From JAUASW01 sp036880965 (GTDB lineage: Bacteria; Pseudomonadota; Gammaproteobacteria; Burkholderiales; Burkholderiaceae_C): a DNA stretch of 64,000 nucleotides. The position numbers and the translations under genes are program-made. Below the pieces are notes generated by a model. That model saw only the letters and a list, made by a program, of their open reading frames with translations, was not told the DNA's origin and did no database searches. Shown here in pieces: positions 9,233 through 18,139 of this stretch. The first letter of the stretch is position 1. Each line of letters opens with the position of its first letter. The stretch spans positions 62,001 through 126,000 of the forward strand of contig NZ_JBAJMV010000001.1 of NCBI RefSeq assembly GCF_036880965.1, given 5' to 3'.

Positions 9233-9255
9233 GCCAACACCACAAGAACATATTC

Positions 9256-9564
9256 ATGACCCGATCCGACCTCGCCGCTCTCCTGGCTGACCGCTTTCCC
9301 CAGCTGACGCAGCGCGACACCGAGTTCGCCGTGAAGACCATCCTGGACGCGATGTCCGACGCGCTGGCCCGGGGCCACCGCATCGAGATCCGCGGCTTCG
9401 GAAGTTTCCAGGTCAACCGCCGCCCGCCCCGCATGGGCCGCAATCCGCGCAGCGGCGAGCAAGTGCTGATCCCCGAGAAGCTGGTGCCCCACTTCAAGCC
9501 GGGCAAGGCCCTGCGCGAAGCGGTGGACGCCCAGCCGCCCAAGACCGAATTGGCCGACGACTGA
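9256..9564 (+). CDS. ihfB: Integration host factor subunit beta
   Basis: 102-residue member of the HU/IHF DNA-bending family. MTRSDLAALLADRFPQL is the helical body. The beta-arm signature GFGSFQVNRRPPRMGRNPRSGE includes the proline that intercalates in the minor groove. IHF bends DNA at promoters (notably sigma-54 promoters), origins and recombination sites, as a heterodimer with IhfA (not in this window). It lies after rpsA, as in most proteobacteria. The C-terminal tail is slightly long and acidic. Confidence 0.96.
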   Translation: MTRSDLAALLADRFPQLTQRDTEFAVKTILDAMSDALARGHRIEIRGFGSFQVNRRPPRMGRNPRSGEQVLIPEKLVPHFKPGKALREAVDAQPPKTELADD

Positions 9565-9580
9565 AGCCCCCGGCCGCGCC

Positions 9581-9586
9581 TAGAAT
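9581..9586 (+). promoter_or_regulatory. -10-like element before lapA
   Basis: TAGAAT ends nine bases before the lapA ATG (9596). No convincing -35 is seen at the right spacing. If used, transcription would start within a few bases of the start codon. Confidence 0.3.
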
Positions 9587-9595
9587 CGCCGCCTG

Positions 9596-9892
9596 ATGCG
9601 ACTCATCGTCTGGCTCCTCAGAGCCTTCCTCTTTTTCGCTCTCTTTGCCTTCGCGCTGAACAACCAGCAGGACGTTGCCGTGCGCTGGTTCTTCGGCCAC
9701 GAATGGCATGCGCCGCTGGTCATCGTGGTGCTGCTGGTGTTCGGCATCGGTTGCGCGCTCGGCGTGCTCGCCATGGTGCCGGCCTGGTGGCGGCATCGCC
9801 GCCTGGCGCGCCGTCGGCAAGACCTGCCCCCGGAGACCCAAGCCCCTGGCGACCCATTGAACAACTCCCCTCTGCCCCGCGATGGACTTTGA
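9596..9892 (+). CDS. lapA: Lipopolysaccharide assembly protein LapA
   Basis: 98-residue inner-membrane protein with two membrane segments (about residues 3-22 and 39-62) around the conserved NNQQDVAVRWFFG loop, then a basic cytoplasmic tail (RHRRLARRRQ). LapA works with LapB; in E. coli the pair controls LPS synthesis by tuning LpxC turnover by FtsH. The last 11 bases overlap the lapB start, indicating coupling. The order ihfB-lapA-lapB is conserved in beta- and gammaproteobacteria. Confidence 0.88.
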   Translation: MRLIVWLLRAFLFFALFAFALNNQQDVAVRWFFGHEWHAPLVIVVLLVFGIGCALGVLAMVPAWWRHRRLARRRQDLPPETQAPGDPLNNSPLPRDGL

Positions 9893-11036
9893 CCTGCGCT
9901 GGCTGCTGATCGCCATGCCCATCGCCTTCGCGCTGGGCTGGCTGGGTTCGCGCCTTGATGCGCGCCAGTTGAAGCGCGAACAGCGCGATGCACCCAAGGC
10001 CTATTTCAAGGGCCTGAACCTGCTGCTGAACGAACAGCAGGACAAGGCCATCGATGCCTTCATTGAAGCGGTGCAGCTGGACCCCGACACGTCGGAGCTG
10101 CATTTCGCGCTCGGCAATCTGTTCCGCCGCCGTGGCGAATACGAGCGCGCGGTGCGCGTGCATCAGCATCTGCTGCAGCGCGGCGACCTGCCCACCCATG
10201 AGCGAGACCGCGCCCAACATGCGCTGGCACAAGACTTCCTGAAGGCGGGCCTGTTTGATCGCGCCGAAGAAGCCTTCCGGGCGCTCGCCGGCAGCCGCTT
10301 CGAAGCCGAGGCGGAGCTGGCCCTCTTGTCGCTCTACGAGCGTTCACGGGAGTGGCGCAAGGCGGCCGACGTGGCGCGCCATCTGGAGCAGATGGGCACC
10401 GGCTCCTTTGCCACGCGCATCGCGCACTTCCTCTGCGAGCTGGCTCTTGAAGCCCAGGCCCGCCATCAGGACGAAGAGGCACAGAAGCTCCTGGCCGAGG
10501 CACGCAAGCTCGCGCCGCAAGCGGCCCGCGCCCATGTGCTAGCCGGCCAGATGCTGGCCCGCCGCGAACAGCCCGAGCAGGCCATGGCCGCGTATGCGGA
10601 GCTGCTGGCCTCGAACGCCGAGGCCTTCAATCTGGTGGCCAAGGATTACGCCGAAGCGGCCCGCGCCAGCGCCCAGCCCGAACTGGCGGCCCGCGCGCTC
10701 GACACCTTGAGCGCGCGCTACCAGCGCGCGCCAAGCCTGCAGTTGCTGCAAGCCATCGCCCTGCTCGACAGCGACCCGGCCCGCCAGCGTGAGCGCCTCT
10801 TGCGCCATCTGCGCGACCAGCCCATGCTCTCGGCCGCCAGGCTGCTGCTGGAGCACGGCCCGCTGCAAGGCGATGCCGAACAGGCACTGGTCGGCAGCGC
10901 GCTGGAGCGCGCCAGCCGGCCCTTGCAGCGCTACCGCTGCGCCGCTTGCGGCTTCGAAGCGCAGCACTATTTCTGGCAGTGCCCGGGTTGCCTGACCTGG
11001 GATTCCTACCCGCCTCGCCATGTCGAGGAACTTTGA
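9882..11036 (+). CDS. lapB: Lipopolysaccharide assembly protein LapB
   Basis: 384 residues: an N-terminal membrane anchor (WLLIAMPIAFALGWLG), a run of TPR repeats, and a C-terminal rubredoxin-like zinc/iron site with Cys353, Cys356, Cys367 and Cys370 (CAAC...CPGC). This is the full LapB/YciM architecture. LapB bridges FtsH and LpxC and limits lipid A synthesis; it is also proposed to organise LPS assembly enzymes. The stop codon overlaps the next ATG by one base (TGATG), so a glycosyltransferase-like gene is tied to it. Confidence 0.94.
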   Translation: MDFDLRWLLIAMPIAFALGWLGSRLDARQLKREQRDAPKAYFKGLNLLLNEQQDKAIDAFIEAVQLDPDTSELHFALGNLFRRRGEYERAVRVHQHLLQRGDLPTHERDRAQHALAQDFLKAGLFDRAEEAFRALAGSRFEAEAELALLSLYERSREWRKAADVARHLEQMGTGSFATRIAHFLCELALEAQARHQDEEAQKLLAEARKLAPQAARAHVLAGQMLARREQPEQAMAAYAELLASNAEAFNLVAKDYAEAARASAQPELAARALDTLSARYQRAPSLQLLQAIALLDSDPARQRERLLRHLRDQPMLSAARLLLEHGPLQGDAEQALVGSALERASRPLQRYRCAACGFEAQHYFWQCPGCLTWDSYPPRHVEEL

Positions 11037-11815
11037 TGACGACTCCAATCACTCAGCAAGAAGCGCCAGCCGTCGTGGCCCCCGAGCGCGTCATCCTGTG
11101 CATGAAATGGGGCACGAAGTACGGCCCCGAGTACGTGAACCGGCTCTATGCCATGGTGCGCCGCCACCTGCGCGGCGAGTTCCGTTTCGTCTGCCTGACC
11201 GACCGCACCGAAGGCATCCGCCCGGAAGTCGAATGCTTCCCCATTCCGAGCCTGGAGCTGCCCGCCGGCAGTCCGGAGCGCGGCTGGACCAAGCTGACCA
11301 CCTTCAGCACCGAGCTGGTCGAGGGCTATGGTCTCAAGGGCACGGCTCTGTTCCTGGACCTTGACGTGGTGATCGTCGGCGACATCACGCAGTTCTTCTA
11401 CGTGCCGGGCGAATTCCTGATCATTCACGACTGGAAGCGCCCCTGGCGCATCACCGGCAACTCCTCGGTCTACCGCTTCGAGCTGGGCCGCCATCCGGAG
11501 GTGCTGGTCAAGTTTCGTGCCGAGTTCGACGCCATCCGCCAGAAGTTCCGCAACGAGCAGGCCTACCTGTCCGACGAGATGCAGGCCAAGGGCATGCTGC
11601 GGTACTGGGACGACGCCTGGTGCGCCAGCTACAAGTACCACTGCATACCGCGCTGGCCGACCAACTACTGGCGTGCGCCCTTCATTCCCAAGGACGCCCG
11701 AATCCTGATCTTCCACGGCGTGATGAACCCGCCCGACGCCCTGGCTGGCCGCAGCAACGGCAACTGGCGCCATGCCAAGCCCGCGCCCTGGATTGCTGAT
11801 CACTGGCACGAGTGA
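11036..11815 (+). CDS. Putative glycosyltransferase (DxD, GT-A type)
   Basis: 259 residues with no signal peptide or membrane segment. The motif ALFLDLDVVIVGD, with a DLD triad at 108-110, matches the metal-binding DxD of GT-A fold sugar transferases. The rest (HDWKRPWRITGNSSVYRF, YLSDEM, IFHGVMNPPDAL) resembles small GT8-like proteins, but I cannot name the family or sugar. The ATG overlaps the lapB stop by one base. The position after lapB and before a GT25 gene argues for LPS core or another surface glycan. A longer upstream frame lies inside lapB and is rejected. Confidence 0.7.
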   Translation: MTTPITQQEAPAVVAPERVILCMKWGTKYGPEYVNRLYAMVRRHLRGEFRFVCLTDRTEGIRPEVECFPIPSLELPAGSPERGWTKLTTFSTELVEGYGLKGTALFLDLDVVIVGDITQFFYVPGEFLIIHDWKRPWRITGNSSVYRFELGRHPEVLVKFRAEFDAIRQKFRNEQAYLSDEMQAKGMLRYWDDAWCASYKYHCIPRWPTNYWRAPFIPKDARILIFHGVMNPPDALAGRSNGNWRHAKPAPWIADHWHE

Positions 11816-11837
11816 TGGCTTCGAGTCGCCGCACTGA

Positions 11838-12566
11838 ATGATCCCGGTCCTGTTCATCAATCTGGATCGCGACGCCGAGCGCCGCGCCCGGCTGGAGGCC
11901 GAGTTGCAGCAGCATGGCGTGGCAGGCGAGCGATTTCCAGCCACCTTGTGGACGGCGCTTTCGGCAGCCGAACAGGCTCGCTACTACTCCCCCGAGCTCA
12001 ACGCCCGCCTGTTCCACAAGCCCCTGGTCAATGGTGAGAAGGGTTGCTACGCCAGCCATCTGCGCGCCTGGCAATGGCTGCTTGATTCGCCCCATGCCGC
12101 CCTGGTGGTGCTGGAGGACGACGTCAAGCTCAAGCCCGGATTCGCCGCCGTGGTTGACGCCATCACCGCCTTGCCGGCGGGCTGGGACATGATCAAGCTG
12201 CTCGGCCGACCCGCCACCGGCAAGCAGGAAAAGCTGCGCGGCCAGGCGCCACTGATCGCTGGCACCGAACTGGTCGACTACGCCCGCATTCCCAGTCTCA
12301 CCGCCGGCTACGTCATCAGCCGCTCCGGTGCCAGCAAGCTCCTGAACACCCGCCTGCCCTTCGGCCGCCCCATCGACGTGGACCTGCGGCATTTCTGGGA
12401 GAACGGCTTGAAGGTTCAGGGCGTGGAGCCATCGGCCATCGAGCTGGACGAAACCAGCTTCGAGAGCAGCATCGGCGACAAGCCCAAGGGCGGTCTCGCT
12501 GCACGCTGGACCAAGTTCCGCCACAAGATGGCGTACACGATCCTCAATCATTGGTATACAAGATGA
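11838..12566 (+). CDS. Glycosyltransferase family 25 protein (LOS/LPS type)
   Basis: 242 residues with the GT25 hallmarks: N-terminal VLFINLDRDAERRARLEAEL, GEKGCYASHLRAWQWL, and the acidic metal/sugar site VVLEDDVKL at 91-98 (EDD 93-95), then SLTAGYVISRSGASKLL. Family members such as LgtB/LpsA transfer galactose or glucose to lipooligosaccharide. The C-terminus is basic, which would suit peripheral membrane binding. It ends in an ATGA overlap with the next gene, so the three transferase genes form one unit after lapB. Confidence 0.86.
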   Translation: MIPVLFINLDRDAERRARLEAELQQHGVAGERFPATLWTALSAAEQARYYSPELNARLFHKPLVNGEKGCYASHLRAWQWLLDSPHAALVVLEDDVKLKPGFAAVVDAITALPAGWDMIKLLGRPATGKQEKLRGQAPLIAGTELVDYARIPSLTAGYVISRSGASKLLNTRLPFGRPIDVDLRHFWENGLKVQGVEPSAIELDETSFESSIGDKPKGGLAARWTKFRHKMAYTILNHWYTR

Positions 12567-13393
12567 GCTGGGTCCGCACGCGCAGCCTGGTGCTGGTGTC
12601 CTGGGACGGCCAGAGCGAGCCCTGGCAGATGATTCATCTGGATGCAGCGCCCGATTTCGACTGGGTCCTGTTCGACTTCTCCGGCCGCCAGGCCCCAGGT
12701 CCGCGCACGCTGCGCGGCCAGCAATGCCTGGTGCTGTCAGGCGCCACCGAATGCAAGGGCGAGATCTACCAGGCGCTCGCCGACCACCTGGCCGCCAACA
12801 GCGAAGTGCCGGACTATGTGTCGCTGATCGACGATGACATCCTGATTTCGGTCAGCGACATCAACCGCGTCCTGCATCTGGCTGCATGCGAAGGCCTGGA
12901 CATCTGCTCACCGGTGCTCAGCCATGACAGCGTCTACACCCATCGCTGGACGCTGCGCCAGCCGAGCAGGATGTTCCGTGAGGTGGACTGGATCGAGGTG
13001 ATGATGCCCTTCTACCGCGGCAGCCTCTTCATGGCCGGCCGCGAGCAGTACCGGGGCAATGTTTCTTCCTGGGGCATAGACAAGTACCTGATGCCCACGC
13101 TGCAGCAGCTCACCGGCCTCAAGCGCTGCGCGCTCATCGACGCGGTGATGGCCAGCCATCGGCGCCCGGTCACGAGCGGCCAGAAGGTCTACCGCAACGG
13201 TCGCACCGCAGCGCAGGAAGCGGCGGCCATGAAAGCCAGTTGCATCTCCCTGATCCAGTCACGCCAGCCCGAGCTCTTGCAGACTGAGTGGTTCCAACGC
13301 ATCTTCGAGCAGCGTCATGCGCGCACGCGCTGGCAACAGCTCAAGTACGGCCTGGGTCGGCCGCTGCGGCGCTGGCTCGAAACCTCGACCTGA
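12563..13393 (+). CDS. DUF707-like putative glycosyltransferase
   Basis: 276 residues. It shows an acidic triad LIDDDILI (Asp90-92), then LDICSPVLSHDSVYTHRWTL, VDWIEVMMPFYRGSLFMAG and WGIDKYLMPTL. This layout resembles DUF707 proteins, which have a (D/E)DD motif, a WVE-M-P block and a WG(L/I)D block and are suspected glycosyltransferases; the assignment is by motif memory only. The ATG at 12563 overlaps the GT25 stop by four bases; an in-frame TTG at 12551 is less likely. Its overlap with two glycosyltransferase genes supports a role in the same glycan. Confidence 0.6.
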   Translation: MSWVRTRSLVLVSWDGQSEPWQMIHLDAAPDFDWVLFDFSGRQAPGPRTLRGQQCLVLSGATECKGEIYQALADHLAANSEVPDYVSLIDDDILISVSDINRVLHLAACEGLDICSPVLSHDSVYTHRWTLRQPSRMFREVDWIEVMMPFYRGSLFMAGREQYRGNVSSWGIDKYLMPTLQQLTGLKRCALIDAVMASHRRPVTSGQKVYRNGRTAAQEAAAMKASCISLIQSRQPELLQTEWFQRIFEQRHARTRWQQLKYGLGRPLRRWLETST

Positions 13394-13475
13394 ACACTCC
13401 GGGACAGCCGCCGGCACAAAAAGGCGCGATGGCATCGGGCATCATGCAAGCGGCCCCCGCGGCCGCAACACAAGG

Positions 13476-14588
13476 CTAGAGCGACAGCAGCAGTTGCTCG
13501 TAGCGCCGCATCATCAGCTTGCGGTCGTGATGGCGCATGGCATGCAGGCGGGCCTCAGATGCCAATCCGGCCGCATAGCCCGGCTCGAGCAGCAGGCGCT
13601 CCAGCACATCGGCCAGCGCCTGCGGGTCTCTCTCCGGCACCAGCAGGCCGCTCTTGCCATCCACGAAAACACCCTCCACACCAGGCACGTCGGACGCCAC
13701 GCAGGCGCAACCGGCGGCCATGCCTTCGACCAGCGCCAGGGGCATGCCTTCCCAGTGGGTGGACAACACGAAGATCTGCTGGCTCATCAGGAGCTCCGGC
13801 AGGTCAGCGTGGTGGCCCATGAACCAGACCTGGGAACCCAGGCCCAGGTCGCGCACCAGGGCCTCGGCACGGGTGCGCAGACTGGCCTTGCCCGCGCCGG
13901 CGAGGTGCAGCTTGGGCACCAGCCCACGCTTCTTCTTCAACAGGGCCAGGGCATGGATCAGGGTGATCTGGTCTTTCTGGCGCGCAAAGCGGGCCGACAT
14001 CACAATGCCCGGCGAGCGGCTTTCATAGGGCCGCGCTTCGGCACCGGCAAAGCGGTTGAGGTCGATGCCATTGGGAATGGCCAGCGTGCGTTCGGCCGGC
14101 ATGCCCAGCTCGACGAGGGTCTCCCGCACCCCTTCGGACACGCCCACCAGCCGTGCCGTGCGCCGTGCCAGCCAGCGGGCCTGCCAGAGCTTGAAGGCGC
14201 TGTAGCGCTCGCGCGAGTTGTGCTCCACGTGCACCATGGCAGGCACCCATGCCGCGCGAGCCGCCCAGCGGCCGATCAGGTGCTCCGGAAAGCCATGAGC
14301 CATCACCACATCGGGCCGCCAGCGACGACACAGCCGCGCCAATGCCCAGATCGAGAGCCAGTGAAACCAGCCGGGCACAACCTCCACATGGAGCCCCTGG
14401 TCGCGCAGTGCCTGCACACGCGCGTCATCGGTGGTGCGCTTGCGACGCAGCACGAGCAGGGCTTCAAAATCCCGGCTCTCCTGGGCAGCAGCCACCAGGT
14501 CTATGGCCACCTGGGTGGCACCGGAGAAGCCGCCGGTGACGAAATGCAGCACCTTGCGGCGCGGATGGGCTGAGGATGGAAACTTCAT
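13476..14588 (-). CDS. Glycosyltransferase family 4 protein
   Basis: 370 residues, GT-B fold. The N-terminal KVLHFVTGGFSGATQVAIDL is the GT4 opening, VGVSEGVRETL and IPNGIDLNRF form the domain boundary, and HWEGMPLALVEGMAAGCACVASDV contains the E-x7-E motif that binds the nucleotide-sugar donor. The start is the Met at 14588; the much longer open frame upstream is antisense to the msbA-like gene and spurious. It converges with the lapB-linked transferase operon and diverges from the exporter gene. Probably LPS or capsule assembly; the substrate is unknown. Confidence 0.88.
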   Translation of the reverse strand: MKFPSSAHPRRKVLHFVTGGFSGATQVAIDLVAAAQESRDFEALLVLRRKRTTDDARVQALRDQGLHVEVVPGWFHWLSIWALARLCRRWRPDVVMAHGFPEHLIGRWAARAAWVPAMVHVEHNSRERYSAFKLWQARWLARRTARLVGVSEGVRETLVELGMPAERTLAIPNGIDLNRFAGAEARPYESRSPGIVMSARFARQKDQITLIHALALLKKKRGLVPKLHLAGAGKASLRTRAEALVRDLGLGSQVWFMGHHADLPELLMSQQIFVLSTHWEGMPLALVEGMAAGCACVASDVPGVEGVFVDGKSGLLVPERDPQALADVLERLLLEPGYAAGLASEARLHAMRHHDRKLMMRRYEQLLLSL

Positions 14589-14706
14589 GGGGGATAGACA
14601 CCCTGCACTGCGACCGGGCCGCCCGCAGTATCTCAATGAATTGCCGGCGGCCAAGCCCACAAGCACCCCTGGACGGGGGGCGCGGCCCGGTCTGTCGGAC
14701 TGCAGC

Positions 14707-14712
14707 GACAAT
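14707..14712 (+). promoter_or_regulatory. -10-like element before the msbA-type gene
   Basis: GACAAT ends eight bases before the ATG at 14721. It fits the near-leaderless pattern seen at several genes in the window. The 132-base gap to the divergent GT4 gene holds nothing else I recognise. Confidence 0.3.
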
Positions 14713-14720
14713 TCGGCCCC

Positions 14721-16463
14721 ATGACTGTTGAAGCCGCCACCGCGCCCGACCTGAAGTCCACCGCCCGCCGGGTGCTTCGCTACGTGCTGCCGCATCGCCT
14801 GGGGCTGTTCTGGACGGTGCTGGCCTACATAGGCGCAGCCTGCACCGAACCGCTGATCCCCGAGCTCTTGCGCACTGTTTTCGGCAAGGGTTTCCAGGCT
14901 TCGTCGTTCTCGGTCTGGTGGGTGCCTGTCGTGCTGATCGGCCTGTTCGCGCTGCGTGGCCTGTTCGGCTTCCTTGGTCAGTACATGCTCAACCAGACGC
15001 TGACGCGCTCCGTCATGGACATGCGCCGCTCGCTGCTGGACGCATTGCTGCGCGCCGATGCCAGCGCCTATACGAGCCTGCAGCCCGGTGCGGCCGTGAC
15101 CAAGGTGGTGAACGACCCGAATCAAGTCCTGACCCTCTTGAGCGGCACCGTGGTCTCGGTGCTGCGCGACGGCCTGCCCGCCATCGCCATGCTGGGCTAC
15201 CTGCTCTACCTGAACTGGCAGCTGACCCTGCTCTCGATGATCACCACGCCGGCCATGGCGTTCGTCGTCAAGAGGGTGAACCGGCGCGTGCAGCAGATCG
15301 GTGCGCGCAACTATGACGCGCAGCTGGAGCTGGTGAACAAGGTGGACGACATCACGCGCGCCTGGCGCGTGGTGCGCAGCTTCGATGCCGGCGACTATGA
15401 GCGCGGCCGTTTCGCCGACATCGCCCGCAAGGTGCAGCGCAGCGCGCTCAAGGTCTCGGCCACCAATGCGCTGACGCAGCCGCTGTCGCAGTTGATGGCC
15501 AGCGTGGGCTTGTCCCTCATCGTCAGCCTGGCGCTCTTGCAGGCGCGCCAGACCAACACCGGCGTCGAGGAGTTCGCCGCCTTCGTCACCGCCCTGCTCC
15601 TGATGACCTCGCGGCTGCGCCACCTGAGCGACCTGGCCCAGCCCATCACCAATGCCCTGGTGATTGCCCGCGGCTGCTTCAGCCTGCTGGACACGCCGGC
15701 CGAGCCCGACCGCGGCACGCAAGACCTGGCCCTTGCACGCGGCGAGCTGTCGCTGCGCGAAGTGAAGCTGCAATACCCCGGCGCCGAGCGCCCGGCGCTG
15801 GATGGCCTCAGCATGCTGATCAAGCCCGGCCAGACCACCGCCCTGGTCGGCGCCTCGGGCGCCGGCAAGAGCTCGGTGATCCACCTGCTGCTGGGCTTCG
15901 CGCAGCCGGACAGCGGCCAGATCCTGCTGGACGGCCACGACATCCAGGACCTCAGGCGCGCCGCCCTGCGCCGCCAGTTCGCCGTGGTCTCGCAGGACAT
16001 CGTGCTCTTCGATGCCTCGGTGGCCGACAACGTGGCCTACGCACAGCCACGCGATGCAGCACGCCTGGAGCAAGCCTTGCGCGCCGCCCACTTGTGGGAC
16101 TTTGTCCAAACGCTGCCGCAAGGCATCGAGACGCCGGTCGGCGCCAACGGCAGCAAGCTCAGCGGTGGCCAGCGCCAGCGCCTGGCCATTGCCCGTGCGC
16201 TGTACAAGGAGGCGCCAATCTGGGTGTTTGACGAAGCCACTTCGGCGCTGGACACCGAAAGCGAGCGCGCGGTGCAGCAGGCTTTGGAGCAATGGCAAGG
16301 CAAGAAGACGCTGATCCTGATCGCGCACCGCCTGTCCACCGTGCGCGCCGCAGATTGCATCCACGTGATGAGCAACGGCCGCTTGCTGGAATCGGGCTCG
16401 CATGCCGAGTTGCTGGCCACTGACGGCGCCTATGCCGCCATGGTGCGGGCCCAGCACGACTAG
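14721..16463 (+). CDS. msbA: ABC transporter, MsbA-type lipid/LPS flippase
   Basis: 580-residue half-transporter: a six-helix type I exporter domain (residues about 20-320) fused to an ATPase domain. Walker A is GASGAGKSS, the signature is LSGGQRQRLAIARAL, Walker B is IWVFDEATSALD, and the H-loop is LIAHRLSTV. The length and fusion order match MsbA, which flips lipid A-core across the inner membrane. The position beside glycosyltransferases supports this, although other lipid or peptide exporters share the architecture. The homodimer acts in the inner membrane. Confidence 0.85.
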   Translation: MTVEAATAPDLKSTARRVLRYVLPHRLGLFWTVLAYIGAACTEPLIPELLRTVFGKGFQASSFSVWWVPVVLIGLFALRGLFGFLGQYMLNQTLTRSVMDMRRSLLDALLRADASAYTSLQPGAAVTKVVNDPNQVLTLLSGTVVSVLRDGLPAIAMLGYLLYLNWQLTLLSMITTPAMAFVVKRVNRRVQQIGARNYDAQLELVNKVDDITRAWRVVRSFDAGDYERGRFADIARKVQRSALKVSATNALTQPLSQLMASVGLSLIVSLALLQARQTNTGVEEFAAFVTALLLMTSRLRHLSDLAQPITNALVIARGCFSLLDTPAEPDRGTQDLALARGELSLREVKLQYPGAERPALDGLSMLIKPGQTTALVGASGAGKSSVIHLLLGFAQPDSGQILLDGHDIQDLRRAALRRQFAVVSQDIVLFDASVADNVAYAQPRDAARLEQALRAAHLWDFVQTLPQGIETPVGANGSKLSGGQRQRLAIARALYKEAPIWVFDEATSALDTESERAVQQALEQWQGKKTLILIAHRLSTVRAADCIHVMSNGRLLESGSHAELLATDGAYAAMVRAQHD

Positions 16464-16469
16464 GGCCGA

Positions 16470-16754
16470 ATGATGCGGCGGCGCCTGCTCTGGTCGGTCG
16501 TGATGGCCATGCTGTCACCGGCCACGCTTGCAAAGGACAGGCTGCTGGAGCTCAACCAGGCCACGCAGGCGCAACTGGAATCGCTGTCCGGCGTCGGGCC
16601 GGAACTGGCCGAGCGCCTCTTGAAGGTGCGCTCTGTCAAAGCATTCGAGAGCTGGGCCGACCTGCGCCGCCGGGTCAGCGGCATCGGTGCCAAGCAGGCA
16701 AAAAAGCTCTCAGACCAGGGCTTGCGGATCCAGGGTCAGGCCTTGCCTGGATGA
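16470..16754 (+). CDS. ComEA-like helix-hairpin-helix protein
   Basis: 94 residues. A short signal peptide (SVVMAMLSPATLA) precedes a (HhH)2 DNA-binding fold: LLELNQATQAQLESLSGVGPELAERLLKVR, then LRRRVSGIGAKQAKKL, with the two G-(V/I)-G hairpins. Proteins of this kind bind DNA in the periplasm during natural transformation (ComEA). Six bases separate it from the exporter gene, so it may be cotranscribed. No other competence gene is in the window, so the function is inferred from the fold. Confidence 0.8.
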   Translation: MMRRRLLWSVVMAMLSPATLAKDRLLELNQATQAQLESLSGVGPELAERLLKVRSVKAFESWADLRRRVSGIGAKQAKKLSDQGLRIQGQALPG

Positions 16755-16758
16755 GGCT

Positions 16759-18045
16759 TCAGCGCGCTCGCTCGACCTCGGCCACCCTCGCCTGCGCGAA
16801 GCCGGCGCTGCGCCTTTGCTGGCGCGGGTCGAACGGTGGCGGCTCGCCGGTCCAGCCGAAGAAGGCCTGCACCTCGCTGCGGCGCGCCAGCGTGTCGGTG
16901 AAACCGAGCGTGATCAGCTCCTCGGTGAAATCGGGCTCGAACAGCAGATAGCTGGTCAGCGCCGAGCCGTGCGCCGCCTTGCCTTCACCCGACACACCCA
17001 CACTGCGCAGCAAGCCGCGCATGGTGGCCGGCAAGGCCGCCTGATGCTTGGCGGCCAGGTCGTCGATGCGGCGGCTCGGCGCAATCACCATCACCTCGAC
17101 CGGCCGCAAGGCCGTGGAGCGGCGCGCCTCCGGCGGCAGAAGCGACAGCGTGTTGTTGATGCGTTGCATGCGTTCGATATCGACCGCCAGCGCATCCAGA
17201 AAGATGTTGGACAAGGCATGGCCGGCGATCTGAGCCATGCTCGGATGGGCCTCGACAGCTTGCACGCGCCGGCCAGGCGGCTCATGCATGCGGCCGGCAC
17301 CGATCACCAGGATGCGCTCGGCACCAAGGTGGATGGCCGGCGAAATCGGCGCACTCTGGCGCATCGAACCATCGCCAAACCACTCGGGCTGGCCTTCCAG
17401 GTCGAGCTGCTCCGCCGGGAAGATGAAGGGAATGGCCGAGGACGCCATCAGGTGCTCGATCGTCAGCCGGGCCCGCACGGCCAGGCGCTGCGAGCGCAGC
17501 CAGGGCTGGATCTCCTTGGCCGTCTGATAGAAGGTCACATGCTGGCCTGAGCTGTAGCTGGAGCCGCTGATGGCCAGCGCATCCATGTGGCCGGTTTCCA
17601 GCATCTCGTCCAGCCGCTCCAGACGCACCCAGCGGCGCAGCAGCTCGCCGAGCGGCTCGTTGTCCAGCAGGCTCTTGGGCCGGCTGCGCTTCCAGCGCGC
17701 CAGCGCCCAGCCCAGGCTCATCATCGTCATCCAGCGCGCGCCGGTGCGTATCACGCCGAAGGAGTCGGCCCGGTAGACCTGGTCGACATGGATGTTCTGC
17801 CAGATGTAGACGAGGCCGTCGACCGCCGCGTCGAAGTCGTCTGCCTGGCAGGCCAGCGTGGCCGCGTTGATCGCGCCCGCCGAGGTGCCGGTGATGATGG
17901 GAAAGGGGTTGCCTCCGATCACGCCTGCATCGCGCCGCAACTGCGCCAGTGCCTGCAGCACGCCCACCTGGTAGGCCGCACGCGCGCCGCCGCCGGTCAG
18001 CACGAGGCCAGTGCTGGTTCGATCGGCGCTGTTCAGGTCGGACAT
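16759..18045 (-). CDS. Patatin-like phospholipase family protein
   Basis: 428 residues with the patatin Ser-Asp dyad: oxyanion loop LTGGGARAAYQVG (residues 17-28), nucleophile elbow GTSAG (Ser55), and the aspartate in FGDGSMRQ. This suggests lipid acyl hydrolase activity. The C-terminal half (IERMQRINNTLSLLP onward) is an extension typical of bacterial RssA-like proteins. There is no signal peptide, so it is probably cytoplasmic or at the inner membrane. It lies 94 bases downstream of dnaE on the same strand. Confidence 0.9.
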   Translation of the reverse strand: MSDLNSADRTSTGLVLTGGGARAAYQVGVLQALAQLRRDAGVIGGNPFPIITGTSAGAINAATLACQADDFDAAVDGLVYIWQNIHVDQVYRADSFGVIRTGARWMTMMSLGWALARWKRSRPKSLLDNEPLGELLRRWVRLERLDEMLETGHMDALAISGSSYSSGQHVTFYQTAKEIQPWLRSQRLAVRARLTIEHLMASSAIPFIFPAEQLDLEGQPEWFGDGSMRQSAPISPAIHLGAERILVIGAGRMHEPPGRRVQAVEAHPSMAQIAGHALSNIFLDALAVDIERMQRINNTLSLLPPEARRSTALRPVEVMVIAPSRRIDDLAAKHQAALPATMRGLLRSVGVSGEGKAAHGSALTSYLLFEPDFTEELITLGFTDTLARRSEVQAFFGWTGEPPPFDPRQQRRSAGFAQARVAEVERAR

Positions 18046-18139
18046 GAGGCGGGCGGCAGCATTCTCTTGCTGGCCATCATCGCCCAGAAAATGCGCGCAA
18101 GGGAGCGGGACTCACCCCCTTGCATCGGCGCCGCAACGC

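Noticed and set aside
14589..16457. Upstream two thirds of a 993-codon minus-strand frame that ends in the GT4 gene
   Set aside because: This part is antisense to the MsbA-type gene and has no recognisable domain; the real GT4 protein starts at 14588.
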